Shown here one piece after another: positions 1-8,998 of a stretch of 64,000 nucleotides of DNA. The notes beneath the pieces were generated by a model that was not told where the DNA came from, ran no database searches, and worked only from the letters and a program-made list of their open reading frames with translations. Source of the DNA: JAKACA01 sp963769255. Lineage in GTDB: Bacteria > Actinomycetota > Acidimicrobiia > Acidimicrobiales > Bog-793. Every line of letters starts with the position of its first letter. Positions within the stretch are counted from its first letter, which is position 1. A program made the translations under genes and the position numbers. The DNA is taken from positions 1,798,001-1,862,000 of the forward strand of contig CAVYKV010000001.1 of assembly GCA_963769255.1 (NCBI GenBank). The letters run 5' to 3'.

Positions 1-1187
1 GAGCTAGTGCTCATGGCGAGGTACGACCCGTCGATTGCCCCGTCGACGGGCGGCCTCGTGATGCTGGGGGCGCTCTTCGTGAGCGTCGGAGCACTCGCCA
101 TCACCTATGCCCGTTACCGCACTCGACTCCGCGAGGGCGAGCGAGTCTTCTTCGACAAGCTGGACCGCCTCTCGAGCATCGACGAGCTGACCGGATGCTC
201 AAACTACCGGGCATTCCAGCAGCGGCTGCAAGGAGGAAATCGACCGGTCACTGCGCTACTCGACGCCGCTCAGCCTCCTCGTTGCCGATGTGGACCTGTT
301 CAAGTCGTTCAACGACGCCTACGGACACCAGCAAGGTGATCTTCGCTCGCCTCGGTGGGCACGGTCCTGCGCTCCCACTGCCGTTCGAGCGACCTGGCTG
401 CTCGAATCAGAGGCGACGAGTTCGCCATCATCATGCCCGACACCGCCGGCCTGGAGGCTGCCGAGGCAGCCGCTCGTCTTGCAGAGGGTTTCCTCGACCG
501 GGATCAGAGTCCGAGCGTCACGCTCAGCATCGGGGCGGCCTCGCTGAGTCCAGGCGAGCCGAACGCTCTGGCACTCTTTCGAGATGCCGACAAGGCCCTC
601 TGTCGCGCCAAGGCGGGGGGTCGCCATCGCGCCGAGCTGGCGGGTCGTGAGGTGGAGGAGGAGTTCGCACACAAGCCCGCCATGAGGGAGGACATCGACC
701 TCATCGAGGAGCAGCTCAGGGAGGCCAAGCACCACAGTGAGGAGGCTCTTAGCGTACTCGACACGTTCTTCCCCTCTGCCCCGGCTTCCTCCTTCTCGAC
801 ACAGACCTGCGTTTCGTCAAGGTGAAAGCGGCGGCGGCCGAGCACAACGGGCTCCCCATCGAAGCCCACCTCGGCCGTGCGGTTGCTGAGGTCGTCCCGG
901 AGCTCTGGCCCCGGGTCGAAGCCTTCTACCGTCAGGTGCTCGCGGAGGGACGACCCCTCGCCAACATCGAGGTCACCGGCGAGACGCTAACGGGGACGAG
1001 TTCCTGGATCGAGAGCTTCTACCGTGTCGTCGTCGGGGGAGCCGTCGTCAACATCGGCGTCATCCTCTTGGACGTAAGCAAACGAAGGCGCCTGGAGACG
1101 GCCAGCGAACATCGGACCGACGCCGCCTCGACACCCGGAGCCGTTGCCCACGCACGGGACCTCTATGCCGCTGGGCATGAGCGTTGA
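1..1187 (+). pseudogene. Frameshifted diguanylate cyclase (GGDEF) with PAS-like C-terminus, 5' end outside the window
   Basis: The reading frame is open to the window edge. It begins with a hydrophobic segment, then a linker ending in DELTG, the usual start of a GGDEF domain. Near base 230 the coding signal moves to another frame (EIDRSLRYSTPL..VADVDLFKSFNDAYGHQQGD). Near base 345 it moves back (RIRGDEFAIIMPDT, the active-site loop). Near base 785 it shifts again into a PAS-like segment (LLLDTDLRFVKV..AAAEHNG to VNIGVILLDVSKRRRLE). Together the pieces read as one membrane-anchored cyclic-di-GMP synthase/PAS sensor. With three frame breaks it is unlikely to give a full protein. The active-site loop reads RGDEF rather than GGDEF; this variant occurs in active enzymes. 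Sequencing error is the alternative, but the neighbours at 1.8-3.0 kb are also broken, which favours real decay. Confidence 0.8.
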
Positions 1188-1421
1188 GTTGGGGTGATCT
1201 CGACCGGAACTTGGCAGCGGGCGAAGCTGCCCTAGTAGCGCCGGGCCGCCGGAGGGTGCAGACTGGACCCGGGCTAACGGCCCGACGACCAACACCGCCA
1301 TCTGGCTCCGTAGGAACCGGTTGGACACCAACGACGGCGAGTCGCCTTGGGAGGTGGGGAGCGCGTGGCGAGCGCTTCCCATTTTCGCTTCAAGTGCCCT
1401 TGGGGAAGGAACTGCTGCACG

Positions 1422-1661
1422 ATGCGTGCCTCACCGGGCTACGAGCGTTCTGACTGGATGGATCGCGCCGCCTGTCGTGGGGTGACCGAGCTGTTCTTCC
1501 ATGACGCCCCTCTCGCCATCAGTTGTGCCAAGCAGGTGTGTCTCGGGTGCGAGGTGCGCGAGGTCTGCTACGAGTTCGCGATGACCAATCCGACCCTCCA
1601 GGGTGTCTGGGGCAAGACCACGTCCGCCGAGCGCCGCCGGACGCGGCCGCTCGCGTCCTAG
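1422..1661 (+). CDS. WhiB-family iron-sulfur regulator (79 aa)
   Basis: Small WhiB-like protein of actinobacterial type. It has the WMDRAACRG opening, a C-x2-C-x5-C cluster (VCLGCEVREVC) and the GVWGKT turn followed by a basic ERRR tail that contacts DNA or sigma factor. The four conserved cysteines would bind a [4Fe-4S] cluster; an extra cysteine lies five residues before the C-x2-C pair. I chose the ATG at 1422 because the family rarely extends much upstream of WMDRAACRG; in-frame codons continue to 1347. WhiB proteins bind sigma factor and respond to redox or nitric oxide; which subtype this is cannot be told. It is intact, although flanked by a pseudogene and an IS remnant. Confidence 0.85.
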   Translation: MRASPGYERSDWMDRAACRGVTELFFHDAPLAISCAKQVCLGCEVREVCYEFAMTNPTLQGVWGKTTSAERRRTRPLAS

Positions 1662-1799
1662 GGGCGCGGTAGATGGACGACCTGCTCTCGCTCACGCCCG
1701 CGATCTCTTGGAATCGCACCTCTCGCCTTCGCCGGTCCACCTCTCGACGGATCGCGTCCACCGTGGATCGTCGCTGGTGCCAACGGTGCGAGGTAGGTC

Positions 1800-2589
1800 G
1801 GGGAAAGTGCTCGCCGCAAGGTCTCCGACGACAAGCTCGCCGTGAAGATCGAGCAGATCTGACAACGCTTCGAGGCGCACCTACGGTGCTCCCCGGATCG
1901 CCAAGCAGCTGCGCCGGGACGGCACGTGCGTGTCGAAAAAGCGCGTCGCTCGCATCATGGCCGCTCGCGGGCTCGTCGGTCGTTGCAAGCGCCGCTGGAA
2001 GAAGACCACCATCGCTGACCCGGCGGCACAAAAGGCAGCCGATCTCCTGAAGCGTGCCTTCGGGCCGGGGACCGTCGAGCTCGATCGCGTCTACGTCGGC
2101 GACATCACCTACATCTGGACCTGGGAGGGCTGGATGTACTTCGCCAGCGTCATCGACCTCGCATCGCGCCGGGTCGTCGGCTGGTCGATGGCCGACCACA
2201 TGGAAGCCTCGCTCGTCTGCGACGCCCTCCAGATGGCGATCGACTCCCGCCGACCGGGTCCGGGCTTCATCTTCCACTCCGACCGCGGCAGCCAGTACAC
2301 CTCGACCGACTTCCGCCAACTCCTCACCGACAACGGCGGGATCCAGAGCCTGTCGAGAAAGGGCCAGTGCTGGGACAACGCTGTTGGTGAAAGCTGGTTC
2401 GCGACCCTCAAGACCGAGCTCATCTACCGCCAGAGCTGGGCGACGAAGGCACAGGTCCGTCGGGCCATCTTCGAATTCGTCGAGGTGTTCTACAACCGCC
2501 GGCGGCTTCACAGCTCGCTCAACTTCATGACGCCCGTCGAGTACGAACAGACGATGATCCACCACCACAAGGCGGCTCAGGCCGCATAA
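1800..2589 (+). pseudogene. IS3-family transposase OrfB, frameshifted near base 1860
   Basis: From 1861 the frame encodes RTYGAPRIAKQLRRDG..VSKKRVARIM, then an rve/DDE integrase core: DRVYVGDITYIWTWEGW (first Asp), VIDLASRRVVGWS, FHSDRGSQYTS (second Asp), and the terminal E in NAVGESWFATLKTELIY, with the usual YNRRRLHSSLNFMTPVEYE end. All three catalytic acids are present. Bases 1800-1857 encode the preceding helix-turn-helix (KVSDDKLAVKIEQI) in a different frame that stops at 1858-1860. The longest intact start in the main frame is GTG 1930. A programmed frameshift normally joins orfA and orfB upstream of this domain, so a break inside it looks like damage. Confidence 0.75.
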
Positions 2590-2620
2590 TCAAGGTGTCC
2601 GTCGAATCGGGGCAATCCCA
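1800..2620 (+). mobile_element. IS3-family element remnant (orfA absent)
   Basis: It contains an IS3-type integrase-core transposase but no recognisable upstream orfA. The N-terminal helix-turn-helix part is out of frame. A GC-rich segment just after the stop (about 2595-2620, beginning TGTCCGTCGAATCGGGGC) resembles an IS3 right terminal repeat. I could not find a matching left end, so the left part seems deleted and both boundaries are approximate. The remnant lies between two WhiB-like sequences. Confidence 0.6.
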
Positions 2621-2731
2621 GCTGAGACGAATCGGACGAAGCGAGATCTTAAGAGAGCGGAGGATCTCCGCTGTGTCAGGTGGGCCACCATCGCGAACTC
2701 TCTCGGCGCGGCGGCGCGGACATGACGCTGA

Positions 2732-3000
2732 ACGGGCGGATTCAACACCGAAAGGATCTTCAGGCCCGAGACGAACCCCGACGCGCCGCGCCTCTCGACG
2801 GGGTGGTACGTCCGGGCCGCCTGCCGCGGCTCGGGCAGCCGTCGATTCCTCTCCGAGTACGAGGCTGACGTGAAGCGGGCAAAGCTCGTCTGCCAGAGGT
2901 GCCAGGTCTGGGAGACGTGCCTCGGCTACGTCCTGGCGCGATCCGACCATCGTCGGAGTTTGGGGAGGGCCTACTGGTGCGGAGCGGCGGGCCGCCACAG
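2732..3000 (+). pseudogene. Degenerate second WhiB-like gene
   Basis: Translation from about 2732 gives STGWYVRAACRG..FLSEYEADVKRAKLVCQRCQVWETCLGYVLARSD, with all four WhiB cysteines in C..C-x2-C-x5-C spacing. The GVWGG turn follows only after a change of frame near 2945-2952 (VGVWGGPTGAERRAA). No ATG, GTG or TTG start lies in frame ahead of the conserved block after the stops at 2723-2731. The frameshift plus missing start mark a dead paralogue. It sits about 1.1 kb downstream of the intact WhiB gene, with the IS3 remnant between. Confidence 0.7.
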
Positions 3001-3151
3001 CCTGCAAGAGTCCTGCTCAGCACAGCGTTCACGGCTCTCTAGCTTCTAAGCCAGACGGTCGGAGATTCGGGGCCTCCCGGGGGCGCCCGTAACACACCCA
3101 GGTCAGAGTGTCTTCTCGTGCCTTCGGGCAGTGGCTACGGACTGCTCCCGG

Positions 3152-4618
3152 TCACGTCTTCGTCGCGGTCAGCGTGACGCTCTTCGAGTACCCGTACAGG
3201 TAGTAGCCGGGTTCGTAGGCGACAACCGCCCGGTAGGTCTCGGTCTTTCCCGGAATGCTGAACGAGAACGTCCCCGTCGAGGACTCCTTCGTGGTCGACA
3301 CGTTGTACCAGCGGCCGGCCGAGAGTCGCTGCAAGGTGACGGTCTGGCCCTTCAGCTCGGGCGCCACCTTGCCCTTCAACGTCGTGCTCGTACCCTGCCT
3401 TACCGTCGACTTGGCCAGAGACACGGTGACCGACTGACCGTTCAGGATGGGCTGGGCCATGAGCGGCGTCCCGTCCGTCTCGAAGACGACCCCGGCTCCG
3501 GACGGCCCGAGCACCGGCGCCAGGTCGCCGGACTGGATGCCGGTCTGGTACTCGGTCAGGCCCGACCAGTGGGTGCCGTTTGTGGTGCTCGCTTCGAAGA
3601 CGTCCCAGCCGGCTCGCCGGTCGAGATAGAAGACGCGCGCCGTCGCACCCGTCTCCTGCAGGGCGAAGTAGCCGTCGTCGTAGTTCTTCGGCTGGGGCAC
3701 CTTGTAGGCAGGCCCGAACGAGGTGCCGTTGAAGAAGCGGATCCTCACGTTGCCGCTGATGGACCCGCCGACATCGGTCAGCAACGCGTTGCCCGAGACC
3801 GCGATTGTCAATTCGTGCGAGATGGTTGCGACCTTGGTGTACGAGGACTTGTCGCCGAAGTCGCTGCCCGCCTTGGCGTACTCGACGTAAGTGTTCGTCA
3901 CGTTGTCGCTTGCCACGAGGACGCCGCCCTTGTAGGTGCCGATCGAGGGATCGTCGTCGCCGAGATTGGAGACGACGGCGATTTCCGACGAGGGGCTGGA
4001 CGGGTGCGGGACGAACTCCTGCACCTGGGTTCCGGAGTGAGGGTCGATGTCGACCTCGACAATCTTGCCTCTGGTGAACGTCGCATCACCGACGGAGTAG
4101 GCGTCACCCGCCTCCGTGTAGCCGCCGAATGTCTTGCCGTCGTTGGAGCTGTTGAAGACAATGACACCGTTGTCGCCGATGTAGCAGCAGTCGTTGACGA
4201 CGACCGAGACGTTCTTGCCGCCCGTCGCGAGGACGATCGGCGGCGCCGAGAACTCGTCGTTGGCATGAGCGTGCAGGACTGCCGTGGCGGCGCACTTGCG
4301 ATCGCCCGGGTGCATCATGCACACGTTGATGGTGGTTTCGCTGTTCGAGGATGATGCGAGCACGAGAGTCCCGTCGGGAAGCACTGTCCCGGTGCCGCTG
4401 TTGCCGGTGGCACCCACCTTGAACCGGGCCAGCTCCGGCTGGGGATCGCCCTTGGTCCCGCCTCTCGGCATCGGTGCGGCGGCCGCAGCCGAAGCCAGAA
4501 GGATCGACGCGGCGCCAACGGCGATCGCGCAACGCCCTACCCAACGTCGGGTCTGCACTGCCCCGTGACGTTTGCTCGGCGAGCCTTGGCTGCTCCTGGA
4601 TGGGGTCAGCATGGCCAT
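3152..4618 (-). CDS. Secreted sialidase-like beta-propeller protein with C-terminal Ig-like domain (488 aa)
   Basis: The start at 4618 (MAMLTP..) follows a purine-rich GAAAGAGAG site. A basic n-region and a hydrophobic stretch (CAIAVGAASILLASAAAAAP) form a signal peptide. The mature part has BNR/sialidase-like repeats such as FNSSNDGKTFGGY, VRIRFFNGTSFGPAYKVP and TTNGTHWSGLTEY, typical of six-bladed propellers. The last 90 residues (VTVSLAKSTVRQGTSTTLKGKVAPELKGQTVTLQ..) form an Ig-like beta-sandwich of the kind found in surface proteins. I see no clear sialidase catalytic triad, so enzyme activity is not claimed; carbohydrate or protein binding outside the cell is likely. An in-frame upstream extension to 4714 is GC-rich but would bury the signal peptide. 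Confidence 0.7.
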   Translation of the reverse strand: MAMLTPSRSSQGSPSKRHGAVQTRRWVGRCAIAVGAASILLASAAAAAPMPRGGTKGDPQPELARFKVGATGNSGTGTVLPDGTLVLASSSNSETTINVCMMHPGDRKCAATAVLHAHANDEFSAPPIVLATGGKNVSVVVNDCCYIGDNGVIVFNSSNDGKTFGGYTEAGDAYSVGDATFTRGKIVEVDIDPHSGTQVQEFVPHPSSPSSEIAVVSNLGDDDPSIGTYKGGVLVASDNVTNTYVEYAKAGSDFGDKSSYTKVATISHELTIAVSGNALLTDVGGSISGNVRIRFFNGTSFGPAYKVPQPKNYDDGYFALQETGATARVFYLDRRAGWDVFEASTTNGTHWSGLTEYQTGIQSGDLAPVLGPSGAGVVFETDGTPLMAQPILNGQSVTVSLAKSTVRQGTSTTLKGKVAPELKGQTVTLQRLSAGRWYNVSTTKESSTGTFSFSIPGKTETYRAVVAYEPGYYLYGYSKSVTLTATKT

Positions 4619-5133
4619 CTCTCTTTCGCTCGGCTTCCCTCGGCTGGCTGCAGTTGGTCGATGGCCGGAGCCCGCCCGAGCGAGGGTACCACGGCGCTGC
4701 CTCCCGGTCTTCACTCAGCTAGTTTTGAGGAGTTCAGCGCGGACTGAGTACCCCCCGAGTTCACAGTTCACTCCCAAGGAAGCGGTGACGCAGCAGCGGC
4801 GCTTGCCTTTGGACCGTTTCTCGAGGGCGGCTCAAAGCTCGGGTGCGCTCGGCGGTCAGCTTCGGTCGCCGCCTTGCAACTTGCACCCGGCCACGACTCA
4901 GTTCCACCCGACCGCCGAGGTCGAGGGCCGTCCGCAATGGGGACCGCCGCGGCTTGAAACGATGAGCTCGGTCGTTCGTTTGCCCGAGGAGCAGTCCCGC
5001 CGTAGCGAGGCGGTCGCCGCGGAACGAGGCGCGAGGGCGCAGAGCACGTCGCCGGGGAGGGCCCTACGGGACCGCCGACCAGGACCGAGCCCCTCACGCG
5101 GAACCCTGGCGAGATGCTGGGGTGCTTCCTCGC
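4619..5133. other. Intergenic stretch without a convincing gene
   Basis: About 515 bases lie between the start of the secreted propeller gene and the end of the small membrane-protein gene, both on the minus strand. Open frames here lack coding-like composition or recognisable motifs. The part nearest 4618 should hold the promoter and leader of the propeller gene. A TTCACAGTTCAC direct repeat at about 4760-4772 is the only pattern I noticed. Confidence 0.5.
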
Positions 5134-5352
5134 TCAGTGGATCAGTATCAATCCGGGCCACGAGATCAGAAGTATGGGTGGCCCGAGGAAGAAAAGGGCG
5201 AACCACAGCCGTTCCGCCCACCTCGGCGGTTCGTCACCGGGCAAGGGTCGCCGCTCCATCCAACGGTCGCGGACGAAGGCGAGGGTGGTCCCGGCGAGCA
5301 GGGGGATCAGGAGGAGCAGGGACGGGCTCGGTGGACGCCTCGAGCCCACCAT
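5134..5352 (-). CDS. Small two-span membrane protein (72 aa), hypothetical
   Basis: The start at 5352 (MVGSRRPPSPSLLLLIPLLAG..) gives two hydrophobic segments, SLLLLIPLLAGTTLAFV and LWFALFFLGPPILLISWPGLILI. They are joined by a charged loop (RDRWMERRPLPGDEPPRWAERL) with positive charge on one side, as expected for a hairpin of two helices. No family is recognised. The hydrophobic pattern supports a real gene, but there is no clear ribosome binding site and the frame extends upstream to 5466 without a hydrophobic or conserved part. It may be transcribed on its own, because a hairpin separates it from the upstream propeller gene. Confidence 0.45.
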   Translation of the reverse strand: MVGSRRPPSPSLLLLIPLLAGTTLAFVRDRWMERRPLPGDEPPRWAERLWFALFFLGPPILLISWPGLILIH

Positions 5353-5521
5353 CGAGCGATCTTGTCGAGCTGCGCGCTCCACGCGTCCCCCAGACTTCCT
5401 CGGTCTCCGCAATCGATCATGCGCCCGCTGCATGAGGTCGTCAAGCGGTCGTCCCGGCGCTCGCATCTCTCGATTCGGACCGGCCTGGCCGTCGTCCTTG
5501 CCCGCCCGTCGGCAGACGCGG

Positions 5522-5561
5522 CCCGCCCCGGCATCCCTTCGGGGTGGGACGCCGGGGCGGG
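5522..5561 (-). terminator. Strong GC hairpin downstream of the NHL-propeller gene
   Basis: CCCGCCCCGGC-A-TCCC, a short TTC loop, then GGG-T-GGGA-C-GCCGGGGCGGG forms a long near-perfect stem. It lies 160 bases after the stop of the 5720-6838 gene on the minus strand. There is no T-run, so it may stall polymerase or protect a 3' end rather than act as a classical intrinsic terminator. Confidence 0.5.
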
Positions 5562-5719
5562 TACCTGTTGGAAGTGGGCACCGGTCCTGGACCGTCGATT
5601 GACCAGAGGGCGGCGTCCCTCTTGGAGTACGGAGCTGTCGCCGTCCTGGATTGAAGAAACCCTGCCGCCCTGTTCTCGGCCTCGCCTGGCCGGGGACGTG
5701 GCGGCGAGTCCCCGGCAGA

Positions 5720-6838
5720 TCAGCGGACGACGCGGATGAGTTTGCCCTTCACTGTCTGCATCTCGGTGAGCGAGTTGCCCGGCAGGCTGCGCGAGCCCTC
5801 GTTCACGACCCAGAGGTCGTGGGAGTTCGCCACGACGAGCGCCGCCGGGTTGCTGAAGTCGTACGGGCCGTTGGTGTTGCACATCATCCAGGGCATGGGA
5901 ACGTTGGCCGCCGGCTTGATCTGCGTGATCATGGGCGATTGGCCGGGCGGGCTGGCGGCGTAGAAGAAGCCGTCGCCGTAGGTGATCGGGCCCGGGCTCG
6001 GGAGATTCCCCTCCCAGTTCGGGACGACCTTGACGGCGCTGCCAGTCGTGGCGGAGATCTCCGTGAGGGAGGGGCCGGCGAAGTTCGTTACCCAGACACC
6101 GGCACCATGGGCGGCCACGCCCATCGGCTGCTGGAAGTCGTAGCGGGCACCCCGCAGGACGTTGGCGACGCGCATCGTGGTGGCGTCGATCTCCGTGACG
6201 GAATTGCCGGCGCTGTTCGTGACGAAGAGGTGCGAGGCGTCGAGCACCATGGCCGTGGGCCTGTCGAAGTGGAACGAGCTCCCGGCGGCGACGCCGAGGA
6301 CGGCGCCGCTCGCCGTGGCGATCTTCGTGACGGCGCCGCCGGCGCTGAGGACGAACAGGTCGGTGGAGCCGTTCGAGGCAAGAGCGACCGGGTCCGAGAA
6401 GCGGTATGGCTTGCCCCTTATCGTGCGCAGGAGCGAGCCGTTCTCGGTGCGCAGCTCCGTCACGCCACCTCGCCCGTTGGCGACGAAGAGATCGCTCCCG
6501 ACGACCTGCAGCGCCGTCGGCTGGTTGAGGGCGTCGGCGGATCCGGCGATCCGCCTGACGAAGCTCCCCGTCGTGGCGTTCACCTCGGTGATCGAGTTGC
6601 CGGCGCGGTTGGCGACGAAGAGATCGTTGCCGACGGCGGCGGCTGCGTCCGGCGCGTCGAAGCCGTACCGGTCGGCGCGCCCGGCGAGTGAGGCGGCTCT
6701 CGGCGTCGCCGAGGCCGCCACGGGCCATGCCGCCAAGGCGGCGAGGGCGACGGCGCCGAACGCTGTCGTGACGGTGCCTCTGACGCCACCCAGCCGACGG
6801 CGACGGACGCCTGATCCTCCAGAGCTGTGGTGCGGCAT
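5720..6838 (-). CDS. Secreted NHL/YVTN-type beta-propeller protein (372 aa)
   Basis: A start at 6838 (MPHHSSGG..) is supported by a GGGAGG site about ten bases upstream; an alternative ATG lies 12 codons earlier. A basic region and hydrophobic core (TVTTAFGAVALAALAAWPVAASA) form a signal peptide. The body is a run of roughly 45-residue repeats of the type VGNDLFVANRAGNSITEVNATTGSFVRRI and DASHLFVTNSAGNSVTEIDATT, the signature of YVTN/NHL propellers. About seven repeats are visible, enough for a closed ring. Such proteins are extracellular binding scaffolds; no ligand can be named. It diverges from the cyclic-di-GMP signalling gene at 7028. Confidence 0.75.
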   Translation of the reverse strand: MPHHSSGGSGVRRRRLGGVRGTVTTAFGAVALAALAAWPVAASATPRAASLAGRADRYGFDAPDAAAAVGNDLFVANRAGNSITEVNATTGSFVRRIAGSADALNQPTALQVVGSDLFVANGRGGVTELRTENGSLLRTIRGKPYRFSDPVALASNGSTDLFVLSAGGAVTKIATASGAVLGVAAGSSFHFDRPTAMVLDASHLFVTNSAGNSVTEIDATTMRVANVLRGARYDFQQPMGVAAHGAGVWVTNFAGPSLTEISATTGSAVKVVPNWEGNLPSPGPITYGDGFFYAASPPGQSPMITQIKPAANVPMPWMMCNTNGPYDFSNPAALVVANSHDLWVVNEGSRSLPGNSLTEMQTVKGKLIRVVR

Positions 6839-7014
6839 CTCCCCGGTGCCTCCCTTGGTCGTCCGACCCGCCACGTCAGGGCAGCATTCCGAAAACCGTA
6901 CAACAACGGGAAGTACCCCTTGTCACATCTGCCGTCTGCACGTTTTGCCGGCCTCGGGAACCCAGGTTCGACCCCGGCCGGGCGGAAGGTTCCAACACTG
7001 CCTCTCCGTCCCAG

Positions 7015-7028
7015 TACGCTTGTGTGCG
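7015..7028 (+). promoter_or_regulatory. Leaderless-type -10 element for the GGDEF gene
   Basis: TACGCT (7015-7020) fits the TANNNT -10 pattern and is followed by seven bases and then GTG at 7028. Transcription would begin at or next to the start codon. Six other genes in this window share the arrangement, which is also why I prefer GTG 7028 over GTG 7022. Confidence 0.5.
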
Positions 7029-8896
7029 TGGGTGATCCCGCGCCCGGGAGCGAAGGCCCGGGCGGCATCTCATCGCGAACGGTCCCGGTGGCGCCGCGCC
7101 GCGCCGCGGGTGAGGGACTCGAGGACGAAGCGGGCGCCAAGGCCGGCATCGCCCTGCAGCCGATCCTCGAAATCCGGGACCGGAGTGCCGTGGGTTACGA
7201 GGTCCTCCTGCGCCCGGAGGGCCGGGCTGCCGACCCCGTGACGGACTTCGCTCGTGTCCTCGAGGTCGTTCCCGTCGTCAACCCAGCCGTCCTCGTCGTC
7301 GCGGCTGACGAGCGCCTCTTCCAAGAGCTGGACGAGAAACTGCCCTCGATGACGGCTGCCGCCGGCGTCATGCCGGCTGAGCTGGTGTGGCTGATGCCGT
7401 CGGCCCGCAGGGAAGACGATCTCTCGTTCCCCGGCATCGAGCGAGCCCGCTGGCTCAGGCAGCTGGGGTACGGGTTGGCGCTCGACGGTATGGACGCCTC
7501 CTCGATCGCCCACGCCGAGATCGCCGATCTCGGGCCGACGTTCGCCATGCTGCACGAGGGTTTCGCCGATCGGGTGCTCTCGCAGCCCCGGGCACGGGCG
7601 GAGGTGGCCGCCCTCATGTCGTACTTCGGCCGTCTCGGCACGCGCATCGTCGTGCGCCGGGTCGACGAGGAGCACGCTGCCCAGCTCTGGCTCGAGCTCG
7701 GCCTGCAGATCGGAGTCGGTGGCTGGCTGAATCCGCCCGTCGTCCTCGATCCGTGGACCGCCGAGCCGGGGGACCAGGTCGTCAACCGTTCCTGGTTCCG
7801 CGAGCGTGCGGTTCGCGTCCTCGGCCGCCAGGAGCAGGAACGCCCGGCCGTGACGTTCGCCCCCCTTCCGGCGGGCAACGTGGCAGCCACCGACCGGGAG
7901 TTCGCCCGCGCCCTCGCTGATGCCGCTCGCGGGCTGCAGGCGGAGCACGACCCCCGGCGCATCGTCGAGACGGTGGCCGAGCTCCTCCCGCGGCTGTTGC
8001 CCGTCGACCGGCTGGCCATCTTCCAAGCCGACTGGGACAGCTACACGCTGCGCCCCCTCTCCGTCGTCGGCGAGGGACTCGAAGGCCTCACAGAGGTCGA
8101 CGACCTCATGGACACGGGCATCACGGGATGGGCGTTCCTGCAGGGGGAGCCGTACAACTGCGGCGACACCTTCGCCCATTCGGAGGCAGCGCACGTCCCC
8201 GGCAGCATCGGCGGCCGCTACGACGAGTCGCTCGTCGTCATCCCGCTCATCGCCGGCGACCAGCGGCTTGGCGTCCTCGACGTCTGGCGCGACGGGATCG
8301 ACCGCTTCAGCGACGAGGACGTCGAGCGATGCATGCTGCTCGGCTACCTCGCTGCGGCCGCTTGGCGAAACGCCCAGCTCTACTCCGAGCTCGAGCAACG
8401 GGTCCTCACGGACAAGCTCACGGGCCTGCTCAACAAGCGGTGGTGGGACGAGCTGGCGCCCCGCGAGGCGGCCCAGGCGCTGCGCACCGGCTCCGAGCTC
8501 GCCATCCTCATGGTCGACCTCGACCACTTCAAGCGGGTCAACGACACCTGCGGGCACGCCGTCGGTGACGTGACGCTGCGCAACGCCGCCCGCGTGCTGC
8601 AGAACACGATCCGGTCGGGGGACGCCGCCGTCCGTTTCGGGGGAGACGAGTTCCTCGTCGTGTTGCACGGGGCCGACGCCCGCGGAGCCGAGCGGGTGGC
8701 GGAGACGGTCCGCCAGGCGCTCTCCGCCCTGCCCCCCGTCCGGGAGGGTCTCGGCAAGATGACCGCCTCGATCGGCGTCGCCCTCTTCCCCACGCACGGT
8801 TCCTCCTTGGACGACGTCGTGCACGAGGCCGACCTCGCCATGTACCGGGCAAAGGCGCGAGGGCGCGACCAGGTAGTCGTCTTTCGCGCCACGTAA
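7028..8896 (+). CDS. Degenerate EAL-GAF-GGDEF signalling protein (622 aa), probable diguanylate cyclase
   Basis: The order is: residues about 35-250 an EAL-like domain (ALQPILEIRDRSAVGYEVLLRP), then a GAF domain (about 290-455), then GGDEF (about 465-620). The GGDEF domain has an intact FGGDEF active site (about residue 538), KLTGLLNKRWWD and MVDLDHFKRVNDTCGHAVGD metal and nucleotide residues, and an RxxD inhibitory site (RSGD) five residues before GGDEF. The EAL part lacks the metal ligands and the DDFGxG loop (the place reads LALDGMDASS), so it should bind rather than cleave c-di-GMP, or be structural. The likely role is cytosolic c-di-GMP synthesis tuned by a GAF ligand with product inhibition. 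No membrane span is seen. Frame continues upstream to 6827, but that part looks non-coding. Confidence 0.85.
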   Translation: MGDPAPGSEGPGGISSRTVPVAPRRAAGEGLEDEAGAKAGIALQPILEIRDRSAVGYEVLLRPEGRAADPVTDFARVLEVVPVVNPAVLVVAADERLFQELDEKLPSMTAAAGVMPAELVWLMPSARREDDLSFPGIERARWLRQLGYGLALDGMDASSIAHAEIADLGPTFAMLHEGFADRVLSQPRARAEVAALMSYFGRLGTRIVVRRVDEEHAAQLWLELGLQIGVGGWLNPPVVLDPWTAEPGDQVVNRSWFRERAVRVLGRQEQERPAVTFAPLPAGNVAATDREFARALADAARGLQAEHDPRRIVETVAELLPRLLPVDRLAIFQADWDSYTLRPLSVVGEGLEGLTEVDDLMDTGITGWAFLQGEPYNCGDTFAHSEAAHVPGSIGGRYDESLVVIPLIAGDQRLGVLDVWRDGIDRFSDEDVERCMLLGYLAAAAWRNAQLYSELEQRVLTDKLTGLLNKRWWDELAPREAAQALRTGSELAILMVDLDHFKRVNDTCGHAVGDVTLRNAARVLQNTIRSGDAAVRFGGDEFLVVLHGADARGAERVAETVRQALSALPPVREGLGKMTASIGVALFPTHGSSLDDVVHEADLAMYRAKARGRDQVVVFRAT

Positions 8897-8998
8897 CGCT
8901 CCGGGCGGGCCCGCTCCGACGGCTGTCTGCCGCCCGCCGCGAGGGGGTCGGCGGCCGATGTGACGACAGGGGCCCTCTCGGCGCGGCAACATGGTCCG

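Noticed and set aside
1184..1453. 89-codon frame overlapping the start of the WhiB gene
   Set aside because: No recognisable motif; it shares the region with the WhiB leader and looks non-coding.
3131..4354. 407-codon plus-strand frame
   Set aside because: Opposite a signal-peptide-bearing beta-propeller gene; composition is shadow-like.
8902..8936. Possible hairpin CGGGCGG..CCGCCCG after the GGDEF gene
   Set aside because: The loop is 21 bases and there is no T-run. Such pairs arise easily at this GC content.
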